DNA from: Epiperipatus broadwayi
Lineage: Eukaryota > Onychophora > Udeonychophora > Euonychophora > Peripatidae
Direction: 5' to 3'
DNA: 64,000 nucleotides
Assembly (NCBI GenBank): GCA_028023455.1
Contig: JAQFVV010012508.1
Location: forward strand, 2,911,877-2,975,876
Positions 11,701 to 23,499 of the stretch are shown piece after piece. The notes under the pieces were generated by a model. The model saw nothing but the letters and a program-made list of their open reading frames with translations, did no database searches and was not told the origin of the DNA. Each line of letters opens with the position of its first letter. The stretch's first letter is position 1. The translations under genes were made by a program, and so were the position numbers.

Positions 11701-12430
11701 TAGTAAAAGTACAAAGAGAAATAGGAAAACATGCACTAGATGAAGATGTGTGGATGGCAAAGGAGTCAATTCAAAGAGAAATGGATGGTAAGGTGTTTAT
11801 ATGAGAGATGCAGAAAGCAAAATGAAAATGTTCAGTATATTGCAGTTTATGGATAATAAGAGAATAGCCAAAATAGTATTTAACTGGGTTATGATTAAAG
11901 GGCAGGCAAGGAATGGTATAGAAGAATAGATGCATTAAAAAAATAGGAAGTTGGAGAAATGGAGAACTAGTATGGAGAGTAAAAAGAGTTTAAATATATA
12001 TAGAAGTAAATACAATCATTGGGTGCAAGTTAATTTATGGTAATAGCAAGGAAAGTAGTTTACTGTTTAAGTCGAATAGGCTCATTAACAACAAGGGAAT
12101 CTACACATAAATGAAAAAATGTGGGTGATTTAGTCTGCAAATTGTGTAAGGAAGGCATAGAAAATATTAGGTATCTGTTAATTGAATGTAAATGCCTTCA
12201 AGCAGAAAGGACACAAATAATGAAGTTGTGGAAGAATAGATATAAACAAAGAGGTTATACAGAAAGTGGGTTCTTGGTGTTTATGCTGGGTTTGGAAAAA
12301 GTTAAGGATCTTGGTATAAAGACCATGGAATGGACAAAGATGATATTGTAGAAATGGGATAGAGCAAGATAGAGAATATGGGAAAACTTAATGTGGTGAA
12401 TGGAAAGGGAAGGTGGAAACGAAAAAACGA
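8759..12430 (+). mobile_element. CR1-like LINE, copy C, second half (ORF1 end, EN, RT, C-terminus)
   Basis: This continues the element broken at 5307. In order: the end of the ORF1 esterase (about 8770-8950, with GLHLANQ in place of DGSHLAKQ), an endonuclease start (about 9330-9440, MQGG...AVVETHLREEE), the reverse transcriptase (about 10770-11490) with KGKGKGHRKLSNYKPIAV, FQSDKHIGDSLFVV and MVFIDIEKACARVNRNRLW, then a linker and the zinc-knuckle C-terminus (about 12121-12351). The [FY]xDD box is degraded. Many stops and frameshifts show that it is dead. It ends near 12430. Confidence 0.8.
9095..9880 (+). repeat. Internal duplication of the EN segment in LINE copy C
   Basis: About 150 bp at 9095-9243 (starting GAAGAGGGTATGAATGGGTA) is repeated at 9718-9868. 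The first copy is out of place: it precedes the EN start, whereas copy F has this segment only once, at about 32690-32840. The two are nearly identical including the same degenerate bases, so the duplication happened after the copy had begun to decay. Confidence 0.8.
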
Positions 12431-13920
12431 AAATTAAACAAAATTAATCGGAATAAAATATATTACGTGTACTTTTTTTCAGAAATGATACTACAATTGA
12501 CAGACGCTAAAAAATTTAGTAATTTAATTAAACAAATAAACAAGAAGAACAAAAAAATAAGAATTTACTTGTAGAAATTAATTTTTTGGTTACAAATAAA
12601 CAACCAGAAAGGGGGGAGGGGATAAGAAGGTAGTTGTTTGAAGTAATCAAACAAGTAAACAAGAAGAAAAAATACAAAATGAATTATACAATATATATTT
12701 TAAAAAATGTTTTGATAGTATTATTTCAATTGAAACTCACAGAACATTATTGTTTTTTTATTTTAGTCAAAAAAGAAATTCTTCGTTTTCTTTTAATTTA
12801 TTTTTTCACTCCCACTGTATTGTGTATCACGAGACTACAAATGATATTTAATGAGATATACATATATCAACTGGTTTATTAATATATCAAACAAGGATTA
12901 CACAGAGCTATATACTTTTGCATATGTTATCTCGCAGTTAGACTCACCCACAACTATAGTGGATAAACAGAGAATGCTTGCCTTGATATTTCTGTTTAGT
13001 TGAGTCGATAACTGATGGTACACTTGGTCTTGCTTGGTTGGCAGTCTAGCTTAATATAGTTGTCCCTCAGCTTTGTGATATATCATTCTGCTAAGTAACC
13101 CTCCATATGACTGTTAATTCTTGGATTGGACTTCTCTTGCTGCTTCTCAGTTTGGTTGTCTTTCTTTGTGTTTCTTTAGCTTGCTGTCTACCAGATAATA
13201 AAGACCTATTAAGGTACTTATGTGTATAAACTCTGCTATCAACAATCATATAATTGCTATATCCAGACAATGTTTCAGCTATTTGATTCTAGTTGTGGTT
13301 GAACTGCGCTTCTCTTGAGCTTAGAACAAATTGAACTTCATTTTTTTAGTAGCTTTATATCTGTTTCCTGCTGCACAACTTTCAACATATCTTCTTAGTT
13401 TTGTTGCACATCAGTTTCCTCACTGCTGTTGTGTTATTAGTATCTTGGAAACCATTTTGAGCTCCATCTTTTTCTAAAATAGAATATTTATATGCTTTGG
13501 ATTGATTCAAATGACAATCACCTTTATTTTTCAGACTAAAAAGAAAGCTTGAATTTTTATTATAAGTAGTTCAATTGTTTATTAATTTAATAATATTGAC
13601 TACATGGTGAACAATAACTTTTAACAGCCCAACTATATCTTTGCATTCTTCCTGAAGCACTTCACATTTTTAATCATGAATTAGCTAAAAGTATCTAACT
13701 GCATTAATGCAAATTAACTATTATTTATCTATTTGTGGACACACATATTACAGCACATTATAATCTCACAAAACCATTCACATATCAATTTTTGATACTT
13801 GTCTCCTATGAAAGTATGCAAAAAAAATCTAATAGATATTTGATTTAAAAGATTATACCATTGGATTTTAACATTTTACCATAACTTTTTTATTTTTTTT
13901 CTCTTTATTTGCTTAATTAC
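12431..13920. other. Unassigned AT-rich stretch
   Basis: No convincing gene. A purine-rich run GAAAGGGGGGAGGGGATAAG lies at about 12607-12626; it resembles a polypurine tract but has no LTR-like sequence after it that I can recognise. Similar A-rich blocks containing AAACAAGAAGAA flank it (about 12535 and 12655). The part from 13000 to 13500 has a more balanced composition but no open frame. Confidence 0.45.
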
Positions 13921-13933
13921 ATTACTTTATATA

Positions 13934-14329
13934 TGTATTAAATGGATTATATCCTATACATGAGGAGTCAGATTGACCTTAGGTCAACATGGGTGTGACA
14001 AGAATCTCAGCCTTAGGGTGGCCTTTGAGCATTCCATCATCAGATTTTTAATTGGATGGACGACTGAAGAGTTGGAGTGGGGAGTAGATTGAAGCCTGTC
14101 CATTAAAGTATGAGGATTGTCTATCTTAATATAATATATATGTGAGCCCTTACACCATATATGTGTGGAGATGGTAATCTGGACCAACTGATGATTGCTG
14201 GTTAGCATGAAATACGTATATTGGTGATTATTTATCTTTTCAACATATATGTATTCAAGTGTATCAGTGTTATGAGATAGTGTGGAGAGTGGTGGGTTGT
14301 GTGAAAGTCTGTGCTCATACACCCTATAT
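13934..14329 (+). mobile_element. M2a hammerhead-bearing element, copy 1, with 13-bp TSD
   Basis: A 396-bp non-autonomous element flanked by ATTACTTTATATA at 13921-13933 and 14330-14342. That is a 13-bp target duplication typical of target-primed reverse transcription. It carries the M2 hammerhead motif at 14168-14236. Its 3' part contains a TCAGTG...GAGTTC-like segment as in the other M2a copies. Homologous copies lie at 26200-26575 (-), 45105-45420, 47145-47715 and 62865-63186. Confidence 0.85.
14168..14236 (+). ncRNA. Hammerhead ribozyme motif, M2a copy 1 (decayed)
   Basis: CTGATGA at 14188-14194 and GAAA at 14209-14212 enclose a TGCT/AGCA stem II. Stem I is ACCAA (14183-14187) with TTGGT (14221-14225), extended by TAATC/GATTA after a bulge. 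Stem III is AU[ACGU]AU and the cleavage triplet AUA lies just before 14221. The first stem II pair is T-T instead of G-C, so this copy is probably inactive. Confidence 0.7.
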
Positions 14330-14342
14330 ATTACTTTATATA

Positions 14343-14560
14343 ACTAACTTAATTTTTTTTCTTGTTTATTTGTAATCTTTTATTTTTTTAAAAAAATTAA
14401 CTTGTACGATTAAAGTCTGTTTGTTTGTTTAAATAAATTTCTAATTTTTTTTAATTGTTTGCTAATTGTAGTATTATTTTTGAAACTAATATATATAGCA
14501 CATAAAATTTATTTAATTTTGTTTTCATAACACACTTTACTTTTTTTTTTCTATTTTCAT
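14343..14560. other. AT-rich spacer
   Basis: Poly-T and poly-A runs only; no gene or shared repeat was recognised. Confidence 0.5.
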
Positions 14561-15795
14561 GTGTAAACCTATTATTATAGAGTACGGAAGACTTTGAAAT
14601 TATTCAAATGGAAGTCTCCGATAATGTGCTACTTCTTAAATATTATAAATCTCAATGCACTCTCCAGCCAGTAAGAATTTAAAAAACTTAAGTGAATCAC
14701 TTAAGTTTAGAGTGTACATTCTATACACACAAACTCTTACAGACCAAGCTTAAATCAGGGCTTGAGTCTATTGTGTGTCTGATGTTATAATCAAATATTC
14801 AATTGTACAAATCTATTTAACCCATCGCAGGAGAAAGACAGCGTCTCATTTTTAACTACCTACAATTAGATAAACATGACTTATAAGTGTAAATCTATTA
14901 TTATAAAGTGCTGAAAACTTTGAAATTATTCAAATGGAAGTCAATCTCTGATAATGCGCTATTTCTTAAATATTATAAAACTCTGTGCACTCTCCATCCA
15001 GTAAGAATTTAAAAAACTTAAGTGAATCACTTAAGTTTAGAGCATATACTGTATATGCACCAACTCTTACACCAGACCTTGCTTAAATCAGGGCTTGAGT
15101 CTATTGTGTACTTGATGTTATAATCAATAATTCAATTGTACAAATCTATTTAACCCATCATGGGAGACAGTGTCGCATTTTTAACCACCTACAATTAGAC
15201 AAACATGACTTAAAAATGTAAAACTGTTATTATAAAGCACTGAAAATATTTAAATTATTCAAATGGAAGTCAATCTCAAATAATGCGCTATCAGGCACAC
15301 AATAGACTCAAGCCCTAATATAAGCATGGTCTGTAAGACTTGGTGTATATAGAATGTACATGCTAAACTTAAGTGATTCACTTAAGTTTGTTAAATTCTT
15401 ACCGGTGGGAGAGTGTGGAGATTTATGTTTAAGAAATAGCGCACTATCAGAGATTGATTTCTGTTTGAATAATTTCAAAGTTTTCAGTGCTTTATAATAA
15501 TAGGTTTTCATTTATAAGTCATGTTTGTCTAATCGTAGGTGGTTACATATGAGACACTGTCTTTCTCCTGCAATGGATTAAATAATTTGTACAATTGAAT
15601 ATTTGATTATAACATCAGGCACACAATAGATATCAAGCACTTGTCTGTAAAAGTTGGTGTATATAGAATGGATGCTCTAAATTTAAGTGATTCTCTTAAG
15701 TTTTTTAAATTCTTACCGGTGAGAAAGTGCATGGAGATTTATAATATTTAAGAAATAGCACATTATCAGAGATTGACTTTCATTTGAATAATTTT
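14561..15795. repeat. M4: tandem about 327-bp repeat with an inverted second half
   Basis: Units begin at about 14561, 14887 and 15216 in one orientation; the third breaks at about 15292. From there the same unit continues in the opposite orientation to about 15795, so the locus is a tandem array folded back on itself. Each unit contains a perfect palindrome with arms AAACTTAAGTGA and TCACTTAAGTTT (for example about 14687-14711), and a GTCTGATGTTATAATCAA box. No protein is encoded; the 67-codon frame on the minus strand is incidental. Confidence 0.85.
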
Positions 15796-15855
15796 CATTT
15801 GTACGCAAAAAAATAAACAACTATTTGTTCTATTCATCACTTGGTGATGCTATGC

Positions 15856-17704
15856 AATGCAATATGGCTTCTTCTTTCTCAGACTCAGGAATTGCTCAGA
15901 CACTATGTACATAGAAATTTGTTGGCCACTTTACCTTCCCTTTCCATTCCTCACTCTGAGTTTTTCCCATATACTTCTTTATCCTGCTCCATCCCATTTC
16001 TCCAACTTCATTTTTGTTCACTCTATGGCCTTTATATTTAGATCTCCCTTGTCTTTTTCCAAACCCAGTGTAAAAACCAAGAATCTATTTTCTGTACAAT
16101 TACTTTGTTTATATTTATTCTCCCATAACTTCATTATTTGTACCCTTTCTGCTTGTAAGCATTTATGTTCAATTAACAGATGCCTAATATTTTCTATGCC
16201 TTCCTTACATAACTTGCAGACTAAATCACCCACATTTTTTCATTTATGTGTATATTCCCTTGTTTCAAGCAATCCTGTCTAAGCCTTAAACAATAAACTG
16301 TTTTCTTTGCTATTATTGTAAATTAACTCACACCCAATATTCTGTTTACTCTTATATATATTTAAACTCTTTTTACTCTCCATACTAGTTCTCCATCTCT
16401 CCAACACTCTATTTTTTATTAATGCATCTATTTTTCCATTTCATTCTTTAACACTATAACACTCAACAATTCTTCTAACACAATCATCTCACTTTTTGTA
16501 CAAATATACTGAAATCAATTCTTTATTCAAATCTTCTGCATAACATACTACCTTTCTCATCCATTTTTACTCATAACCCAATTAAATATTATTTTGGCTA
16601 TTCTTTTACTATCCATAAATTGCAATCTATGAATATTTCCATTTTGCTTTTTGCATAAACTTGATTATCTTGTTTCCCCTTGAATTACCTCCTTTGCCAT
16701 TCACACATCTACATACAATGCATCTCTTCCTACCCTTTGCTAATACATAACATATCATTACCATAAGTTAACCCTGCTATTGACTCTTCCTTCCATACAA
16801 TTTTTGCTGCATCATATTTATTATATGAAAACACTGTTAATTTCTTTATCAGTTCCTTTCTTTTCTTTGCTTCATTTATTAATTTTTTCTCCCATTCATC
16901 CAAAAAATTCCTCTGTTTACTTAAGATTATTCATCACACTTAACTTTATATCTCCCAATAAAAATTTTTTTGTCTTCTCTTTTCCCAATATTAATCATTA
17001 TTACTTTTGATTTTTCTTCACTAAATTTAATTCCCATCTCTTTACCCACCTTCAAGCATATCCTCAGCATAACTTCTATATCTTTCCTTCTTTCTGCACC
17101 CAAAAAACATCATCCACAAATAAAAGACCCGGCAATGTGTATACTCCCTTGCCACCTATTAATGGTATCTCTTTCCGTCTTCGTAGTCTTTCTATTGCTC
17201 TTTCCACTTCTTTCAAATACAATAAAAACAAAATAGGTGACAGAGAACATCCTTGCCTTAGTCCCATTCCCATTCTTTAATTTTAACAGATTATATATTC
17301 TCTAATTGATACATGTACTAATTATTTTCATATTTCTTAATAATATCTACTAAAGCTCCATCCATTCCCAAATTTACTAAACTTACCCATAATCTATTTC
17401 TATTTACTCTATCATACTTACTCCCTCTCTATATCTATAAAAACCATATATAACTGTCTATCTGTTTTCCTACTCATATCCATAAGTTTTGTAACTACAA
17501 ATAAACTATCTCCTATACGCCTATCTGATCGAAAACCTCCTTGCATTTCTCCCAGTATATTATTTTCTTCCATTCATTTTGCAACCCTTCCAGCATCATA
17601 TATGAGAAAACTTTATATAGCACCGATGTTACCGCTATCGGTCTATAATTATTTAACTTTCTATGATCCTTACCCTTCCCTTTAAATAATAGCCATATAA
17701 TCAC
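15856..17704 (-). mobile_element. CR1-like LINE, copy D, RT to 3' end
   Basis: A minus-strand copy truncated within the RT fingers. From 17704 down: KGKGKDHRKLNNYRPIAVTS, then a decayed palm, then GLRQGCSLSPILFLLYL and LLFVDDVF (17100-17270), which is the catalytic [FY]xDD box with both Asp present. The C-terminal zinc knuckle CKLCKEGIENIRHLLIE follows (16160-16233) and the 3' end has TTGCA/ATCAC-type repeats near 15850. Stops and frameshifts throughout make it a fossil, but it preserves the catalytic box best. Confidence 0.82.
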
Positions 17705-19821
17705 TAGGATTACTCTTAGTAATACTTAGTATTAATATTACTTACTCTTGTATTAGTTCAGTGGCTCCCCCTGATATTTGATAATTTTTGCAGATTGTAA
17801 TTGAATTGAAATTTTATATCATTTTCACATTTACTACTAAAATTTTTACAAGTATATTTAAAACAAGGAGCACCAAACAATGAATTTAATTTTTTTACAC
17901 ACACGCACACACACACACACATACTAAAAACGTTGACTAAACCAACAGGACAAATAGCAGTGACAAAATCTATAAAATACTGACGTAGAACTAGCTATTA
18001 TTAATGATCTGAGAACACAAAACTGTCTTTGGCTAAAGAGCTACCAATGACAGCTAGGGTTATAGTTAATATTTTAAGTCAGAACAAAAAATAGTTCCCT
18101 GTCAAATTTTGTATAATATCCCCCTCCTCTGAAAAAGAAGAAAATTTTATTACATTTTAAAAAAAAGAAGGCATGAAACTTTATTTCTAAGCAAAATAGA
18201 TTGTCAGACAATATTGCTTTTTTTTTTTTGTTTTGTTTTATTTTAATAAACAAGTTGATTATATTTTTTTTAATTAAAGAAAAGGTTTGCGTTTTGTAAG
18301 CCATCAAATCCAAAACATATTAAGTTGCAAGATAAAAAAAAAAAAGAATTACATTTTATTATAAATCTTTTAAAGTAAAAAAAATATAATAAAAATTTAA
18401 TAATATAATCATTTTCATTCTTGGTTTATTTCTATGCAAAATAGATTGTTCTTTATGCAAAGTAGATCGTTCTTTATTTGCATTATTTAAAAAACAACTT
18501 GATTAATTATTTTTAATTTGAGAAAAGTTATCAGACTTGGATAATTGCAAGGCCCCAACCCATTTCTTTTTGAACTCCTTTCTAATATAGGATCTCTGGC
18601 TACTGTTATGTCTGTTAGATTTATCTGCATATGTATCATATATAAACAATTAAAAGAAGTAGTTTAAATATAACTATGTTAATTAAAGGGAAATTAAGGT
18701 TTAAGTTGTTTTTCTCCTAGATATTAAGTTAGTATTTCAACTGTTATATTTGATAAATTAATAAAAAAAATAGATTGTTAACTTTTAATTGAACTATTAG
18801 GAGAATAGATAATACTGGAATGTATTCTTTTTTGTTAACGAACTTAATTAAGTTAAGACACTCCAAAAGTGTTAATCCACTTTAGATCGTATTTTAGAAC
18901 TAAATTGAAATTAATAGATAGTTGTTTTTTTTTATTATAATTAATACATAGTTTTAAACAAAACTTATTAAAAAAATAATATATAAGAATATAATGCTTT
19001 ACAGCCGGAAGAAATTTGGAGTTCAATATTTCTATCATAGGGTTAAGTTTTTTATTCGTTAAGTTTGTGTACATCTTTATTATTATTTTGTAATCTTAGG
19101 GACAATATATAGAAAAGTAAGTACTTACGGATAATCCCGGACACAAGGTTGATTACAGATATTAAAAAAATATTCAATAAATTGATTATAAATTACTAAC
19201 ATTAAAACATAGCAATAAATGTATTATAAATGAGGGTTAATCTTTCATTCATTAAGGTCACAGATTCAATATTTAAATAAAAGGAAGACCATAGTAAATA
19301 GGTAATATCATTTGCATACTTTTTTTAATATCCGGAATGCGGAATTATCCATAATTACAATTGTAGATAGAATATTTTTAATTATTTATAGTTTATTTTA
19401 ATTTTATAATTCTAATAAATAAATAAAGAATTGAATAGAATGTGGCAAAGAAATTACTATTATTTAATCATCTAGAAAAAGAATAACAAATATTAGGCCA
19501 ACTCAATACAAATTGTGTCCACGGAGAGCTGATATAGTTTTTTTTCTCTTAATTAAATTAATAATAACGTCAATAGCTAAAACCTTCTACAGAAGCACCT
19601 TAAAATGCTTATGTGACTTAATTAAATTAGTGAATGAAACCAAATATTGGAATTATGCTACGTTTTGCAAAAACAAATAGAATCTAACTAACAAAGTGTG
19701 AGATGCTAAAAAACCATAACTTATAAAGAGGTAATATTTGAATGCTGCACTATCTAAATGTATTGTAATACTATAATTTAATAACAGAAATTAATCCAGA
19801 GGCAAAAAATTTCAGAATACG
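17705..19821. other. AT-rich stretch with a (CA)n microsatellite
   Basis: No gene recognised. A (CA)n tract lies at about 17897-17931. Two similar phrases containing GCAAAATAGATTGT occur at about 18190 and 18435, suggesting a small local duplication. Long A and T runs are common. Confidence 0.5.
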
Positions 19822-19833
19822 TTATGGCTCTTT

Positions 19834-20666
19834 TTTAAAATTTTTTTATTAAGGAAAATGAATACATACAATTACAGTGCAAATCATCATCTCCTACATT
19901 TGCCTAGTCTCATATGCTCAATTTTATTTAAACGCTAAGTGGTAAAAGTGACACATTCAACCAAGCACTGTACTTTTCATCGAGTGTACATGTTTACAGC
20001 TAGGACCTTGACAATCATTTCAGGAAGCCAGGAACTATTGCAGCCCATGCTCATAGATAGGTATGTCTAATCATTTGCCACCAAATCATGACTGTGGTGA
20101 AAGATTTTAAGGACTAGAACCATCTTCATGTGGCAAAAGTCGGGTCCAAGTGTCCGCAAAGAGACCCTCTGGCATTAGAAGATGATCCCTGTTTCTGATT
20201 TTACAAAGCATTTTTTTTGAATACTGCCCATGGATGGCCATGGTTATTCCTAAAAACATAATGATTCCTTATAAGCCACACTGAATGAATCAAATAAGTT
20301 GCTATTCTTATCGTGGCATATACACCACTTGTCAATGCATTATTCATTGATAAAATGCATTTATTGTTAGATAAGACTCCATCTGCAATGTTCTGCCTAA
20401 TAACCCTCAAAAATAAGCACTCATAGAAAATATGATTAAATGTCTCAACTTCAAATCCACACAATTTACAAGTGGCCTCAATTTTAGTATATCTCCTATT
20501 GTTAACTAAAAAATGATTCGTTGGGAGTGATAACAAATTAACTTTAAGCAAAAAATCCAACATATTTGGCTGCTAGGCTCCAATGCTTCGATTTATGGTT
20601 AATTTTATGGTTAATTTGAGCTGTACAGGCAGTTTCTGTTACTTAGAATAAATGAATTTGTATACA
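19834..20666 (-). mobile_element. Second LINE family: 5'-truncated copy with A-rich tail and 12-bp TSD
   Basis: An 833-bp minus-strand insertion flanked by TTATGGCTCTTT at 19822-19833 and 20667-20678. Its 3' end is A-rich (AATAAAAAAATTTTAAAAAA just inside the left duplication). It therefore uses a poly(A)-type 3' end and a long duplication, unlike the CR1-like family here. Clade (L1, RTE, I or other) is not determinable from this fragment. Confidence 0.88.
20201..20563 (-). CDS. Reverse-transcriptase zinc-binding domain (zf-RVT type) fragment
   Basis: An intact 120-codon stretch lying within the 19834-20666 insertion. It reads LKVNLLSLPTN, then ATCKLCGFEVETFNHIFYEC, then FLRVIRQNIADG, followed by HSVWLIRNHYVFRNN. 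The CxxC...H....C arrangement followed by an aromatic helix is the C-terminal zinc-binding domain found after RT in many non-LTR polyproteins. The first Met is only a convenience, because the element is truncated at its 5' side and no RT remains. About 370 bp of 3' untranslated sequence separates its stop from the A-rich tail. The absence of stops suggests a fairly young insertion. Confidence 0.8.
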   Translation of the reverse strand: MLDFLLKVNLLSLPTNHFLVNNRRYTKIEATCKLCGFEVETFNHIFYECLFLRVIRQNIADGVLSNNKCILSMNNALTSGVYATIRIATYLIHSVWLIRNHYVFRNNHGHPWAVFKKNAL

Positions 20667-20678
20667 TTATGGCTCTTT

Positions 20679-21790
20679 GCAAACTGGTTAAAACATTTTC
20701 TGAATGATAAATTTTTAGTTCTTCTTGAACAGTTATTATTAAGAATATTAGCAGACAAATTCTGATGAATGTTTGTTGCCAGATTAATGAATTCCAAAAC
20801 TCAAACATATATGGCAAATCGACATTCATTCAGAAAATTTCAAACATAAAATAAATGTGTAAACTAATGCAGAAATACTGGAAATCCCTAGTGAGCTATA
20901 TGTGAACTAATTTATGAGCCCATCTACGTTTTAGCTTTGATCTTATATAAGCATACCATTTACTAATAGTTAATTTATATATAGCTTACTGAGATTTTTT
21001 AGTACTTCTGCATTATTTCATCTAATCCGGGCTATTACAAAATTGATATTTATATTTTTAATATTAAAAGATAGTTAAAGATAAGATTCAGTCTTCCCTC
21101 GAATTAGTTATAGTGATTTAAGAATTACTTATAATTAGTTATCTTGAAATTATGTTAGTATATGTCAATCATGCTTTCCATGTAAATATGTCAGTAAATG
21201 GTATGCTTACATACAATCACATCTAAGATGCAAGTGGGCTCATTCTACATTTTAGATTTACTTACAGTTAGTTTACATATATCTTGCTGGGGTTTTTCAA
21301 TAATTCTACATCATTTCATTCAGGTTATTAAAAAATTAAGTAGTAAGTATAGTAAAAAGTCAAAAAGTGCTATAATATCAAGGTAAAGAAATCTAATTTC
21401 ATACTTGTTCATCTTGTAAATTTTCTTTAAAATTTTAATCTGTTCATCATAACTTAAACTTCTTTTGAATTATTATGACACTCTTCTTGGATTGTAGTAA
21501 GAATAATTTTTTTAGTGGATTACAAATCACTATCCAATATTGATTATTTGAATGCTTTTTTCTGTACTTTCTTTTGAGGATTATATATGACTAATTTTAA
21601 TCTGTATCCAATCATTAACCTTAGCTTCATTTTTAGGTGAATGTTTCTTCCTTCAGTCTCTAAGTTAGAATTTTCTTTTGCATTTTATCAGATGTTTAAC
21701 TTATTCTTATATTTTCTCCTTTAGTTTTTTTGCATTCCTTCATATATTTATATATATTACTTATAATAAATCTCCACATGTTATAAATTT
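20679..21790. other. Unassigned AT-rich stretch
   Basis: No gene. Loosely similar segments, both with TTACTTACAGTTAG/TTATATATAGCTTACTG followed by GATTTTT and TTCTGCATTATTTCAT-like text (about 20970-21030 and 21255-21330), hint at an old duplication. Confidence 0.4.
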
Positions 21791-22042
21791 AAAAGAAAGA
21801 GGAAGGTTGTGCAAGTGCTCTGATGAAGGCTGCAGCGAAGCTGTTGAAAATTTAAAAGGAAGAGGAAGGTTATGCAAGTGCTCTAATGAAGATTGCGGGA
21901 CAAAGAAGAAGGTTATACAAGTGTTCTGATGAAGATTGCAGGATAGTCGAAACTGTTATGAAATTTAAAAGGAAGAGGATGGTTATGCAAGTGCTCTGAT
22001 GAAGACTGCAGGATAGTTAAAACTGTTAGGAAATTGAAGGAA
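21791..22042 (+). repeat. Four tandem units each with a hammerhead-like core
   Basis: Four imperfect units of about 55-80 bp each begin with an A/G-rich block (GGAAGAGGAAGGTTATGCAA) and continue GTGCTCTGATGA. In the third unit CTGATGA (21926-21932) is followed by an extra A, then GATT-loop-AGTC (21934-21948) and GAAAC (21949-21953). In the fourth, the stem is GACT/AGTT but GAAAC has become AAAAC. No convincing stem I or III was found, so these resemble but do not satisfy a hammerhead. Confidence 0.6.
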
Positions 22043-22285
22043 TTTTATAAAAAAATTTGCATTAAAGTGTATATATGGAGATTTATTATAAGTAATATAT
22101 ACGTTTAACTTATCTCTTTTTCACTTCCCTCAAGCTCTTTTATCTAACATTTGAATGCCTTTTTTCAGATTGTGCATGTAAAACATCTTTATTTTATTAA
22201 TTAAATATTTTTCAATGTTTATTTTCTAACATGTTTGAATTACTTTCAAGTTTTCTTCATGAATGTCTTCTTCAGTTTTTAAAAC

Positions 22286-22790
22286 CATTGAAACATCACA
22301 TGATCACTATTTCTTATGCTTACACAAGCTGTTAAAACAGTAGCAAAGTCTCCATACATTAGTGCTACCTAGTGTGAACCTTAGTAATCAATGGATGGAA
22401 GAAGGTATGTGCATAAAATCCCTGTCTAGTGCCTACTCATTCACTATCCCTAGACTAGTTTCTAGCTTGTAATTTTCACTTTGGGTTCATAGTATTATAG
22501 TTAACTAAATAAGTAAAAGGTGGCTGCTAGAGGGTTTCATTAGATCCCCAAGATCTAGATGCAGTGCTCTCCGATCCAAGGCTCCTCATTGGTGAATTTT
22601 ATGAACTAGAAACTCATCTGGGGATACTGGATGGGTAGGCGCTAGATAGGAATTTTATACACAAACCCTCTTGCATGCATTGTTACTAAGCCTTGACTTG
22701 GCGACACTATTGTATGGAGTTTTCTACTGTTATTAACAGTTGTTGTAAGCATATGGAGTAGTGATCATGTGATGTTTTGATGGTTTTATA
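22286..22790. repeat. M1 foldback repeat, copy b
   Basis: Both outer arms are present (AAACATCACATGATCAC at the left, GATCATGTGATGTTT at the right), as are the inner arms with CATACATTAGTGCTACCTAG and its counterpart. The hammerhead-like core is eroded on both arms (ATTGGTGA in place of CTGATGA on the right). Confidence 0.85.
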
Positions 22791-23175
22791 CCTATCCTGT
22801 CCATGAGATAATGATGCCTGGTTTTTGAAAAATCAAAGACATCAAAATGTATAGAAACTGAATTGAGTTCAGATCTAGATGACTATATAATTGAATAAGC
22901 TTGGATTGAAAACATTATTGTGTTTTCATCTTGGATTCCTAGCTTTATAGTTAACTAAATAGCTAAAAGATGGCTGCTGGAGGGTTGCATTAGATTCTAA
23001 AATCTAGGTGCAGTGCAACAAATCCAAGGCTCCTCATTGATTAAAGCCACACTCTAGAAACTAGTTTGGGGATATTGAATGAATAGACATTAGTTAGAAA
23101 TTTTATGCACAAACCATCTAGAAACCATTGATTATTATGGCTTGCACTAAATGGAACTACTGTGAGGAAGGGTTT
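22791..23175. repeat. M1-related right half, copy c
   Basis: Contains the M1 loop (GAACT...CAGATCTAGATGACTATAT and AGCTTGGATTGAAAACA) and a right arm, but the left arm is lacking. It adjoins copy b, giving a cluster of three M1-type repeats. Confidence 0.75.
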
Positions 23176-23235
23176 ACTATTGTTTCTTGAGTTTTATTAT
23201 CCAACCTACTTTCATGAGAAATGCTAATACTTTAA

Positions 23236-23495
23236 AACAGGCAAAACTCACTATACATATTGCCACACATAGCAAGCTAGAGTAATCAATGGATGCCAGA
23301 AGGCTTGTGCATAAACTAGTGCCTACTCATCCAATATCCCCAGACTAGTTTCTGGCACAAGCCTTCTGGCATCCATTGATTACTCTAGCTTGGTGTGTGT
23401 GGCAATATGTATAGAGAGTTTTGCCTGTTTTAAAACCGTTGTACACAAGCATAAGAGGTGGTGGTCATGTGTTGTTTATTGGCTTAAAATGCTAA
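23236..23495. repeat. M1 foldback repeat, copy d (short form)
   Basis: An internally deleted M1. The left and right arms meet at CTAGTTTCTGG/CACAAGCC with no loop, forming an almost perfect hairpin (about 23240-23350 against 23350-23430). The hammerhead-like core has been deleted. Confidence 0.85.
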
Positions 23496-23499
23496 TATT

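Noticed and set aside
12607-12626. Polypurine tract of an LTR element
   Set aside because: No LTR-like start, promoter or coding sequence could be recognised next to it.
12634-12882. 82-codon plus-strand frame with hydrophobic segment
   Set aside because: AT-rich low-complexity sequence; no splice, homology or composition support.
13984-14322. 112-codon minus-strand frame
   Set aside because: Lies wholly within an M2a element, antisense to its ribozyme; not conserved as a frame in other M2a copies.
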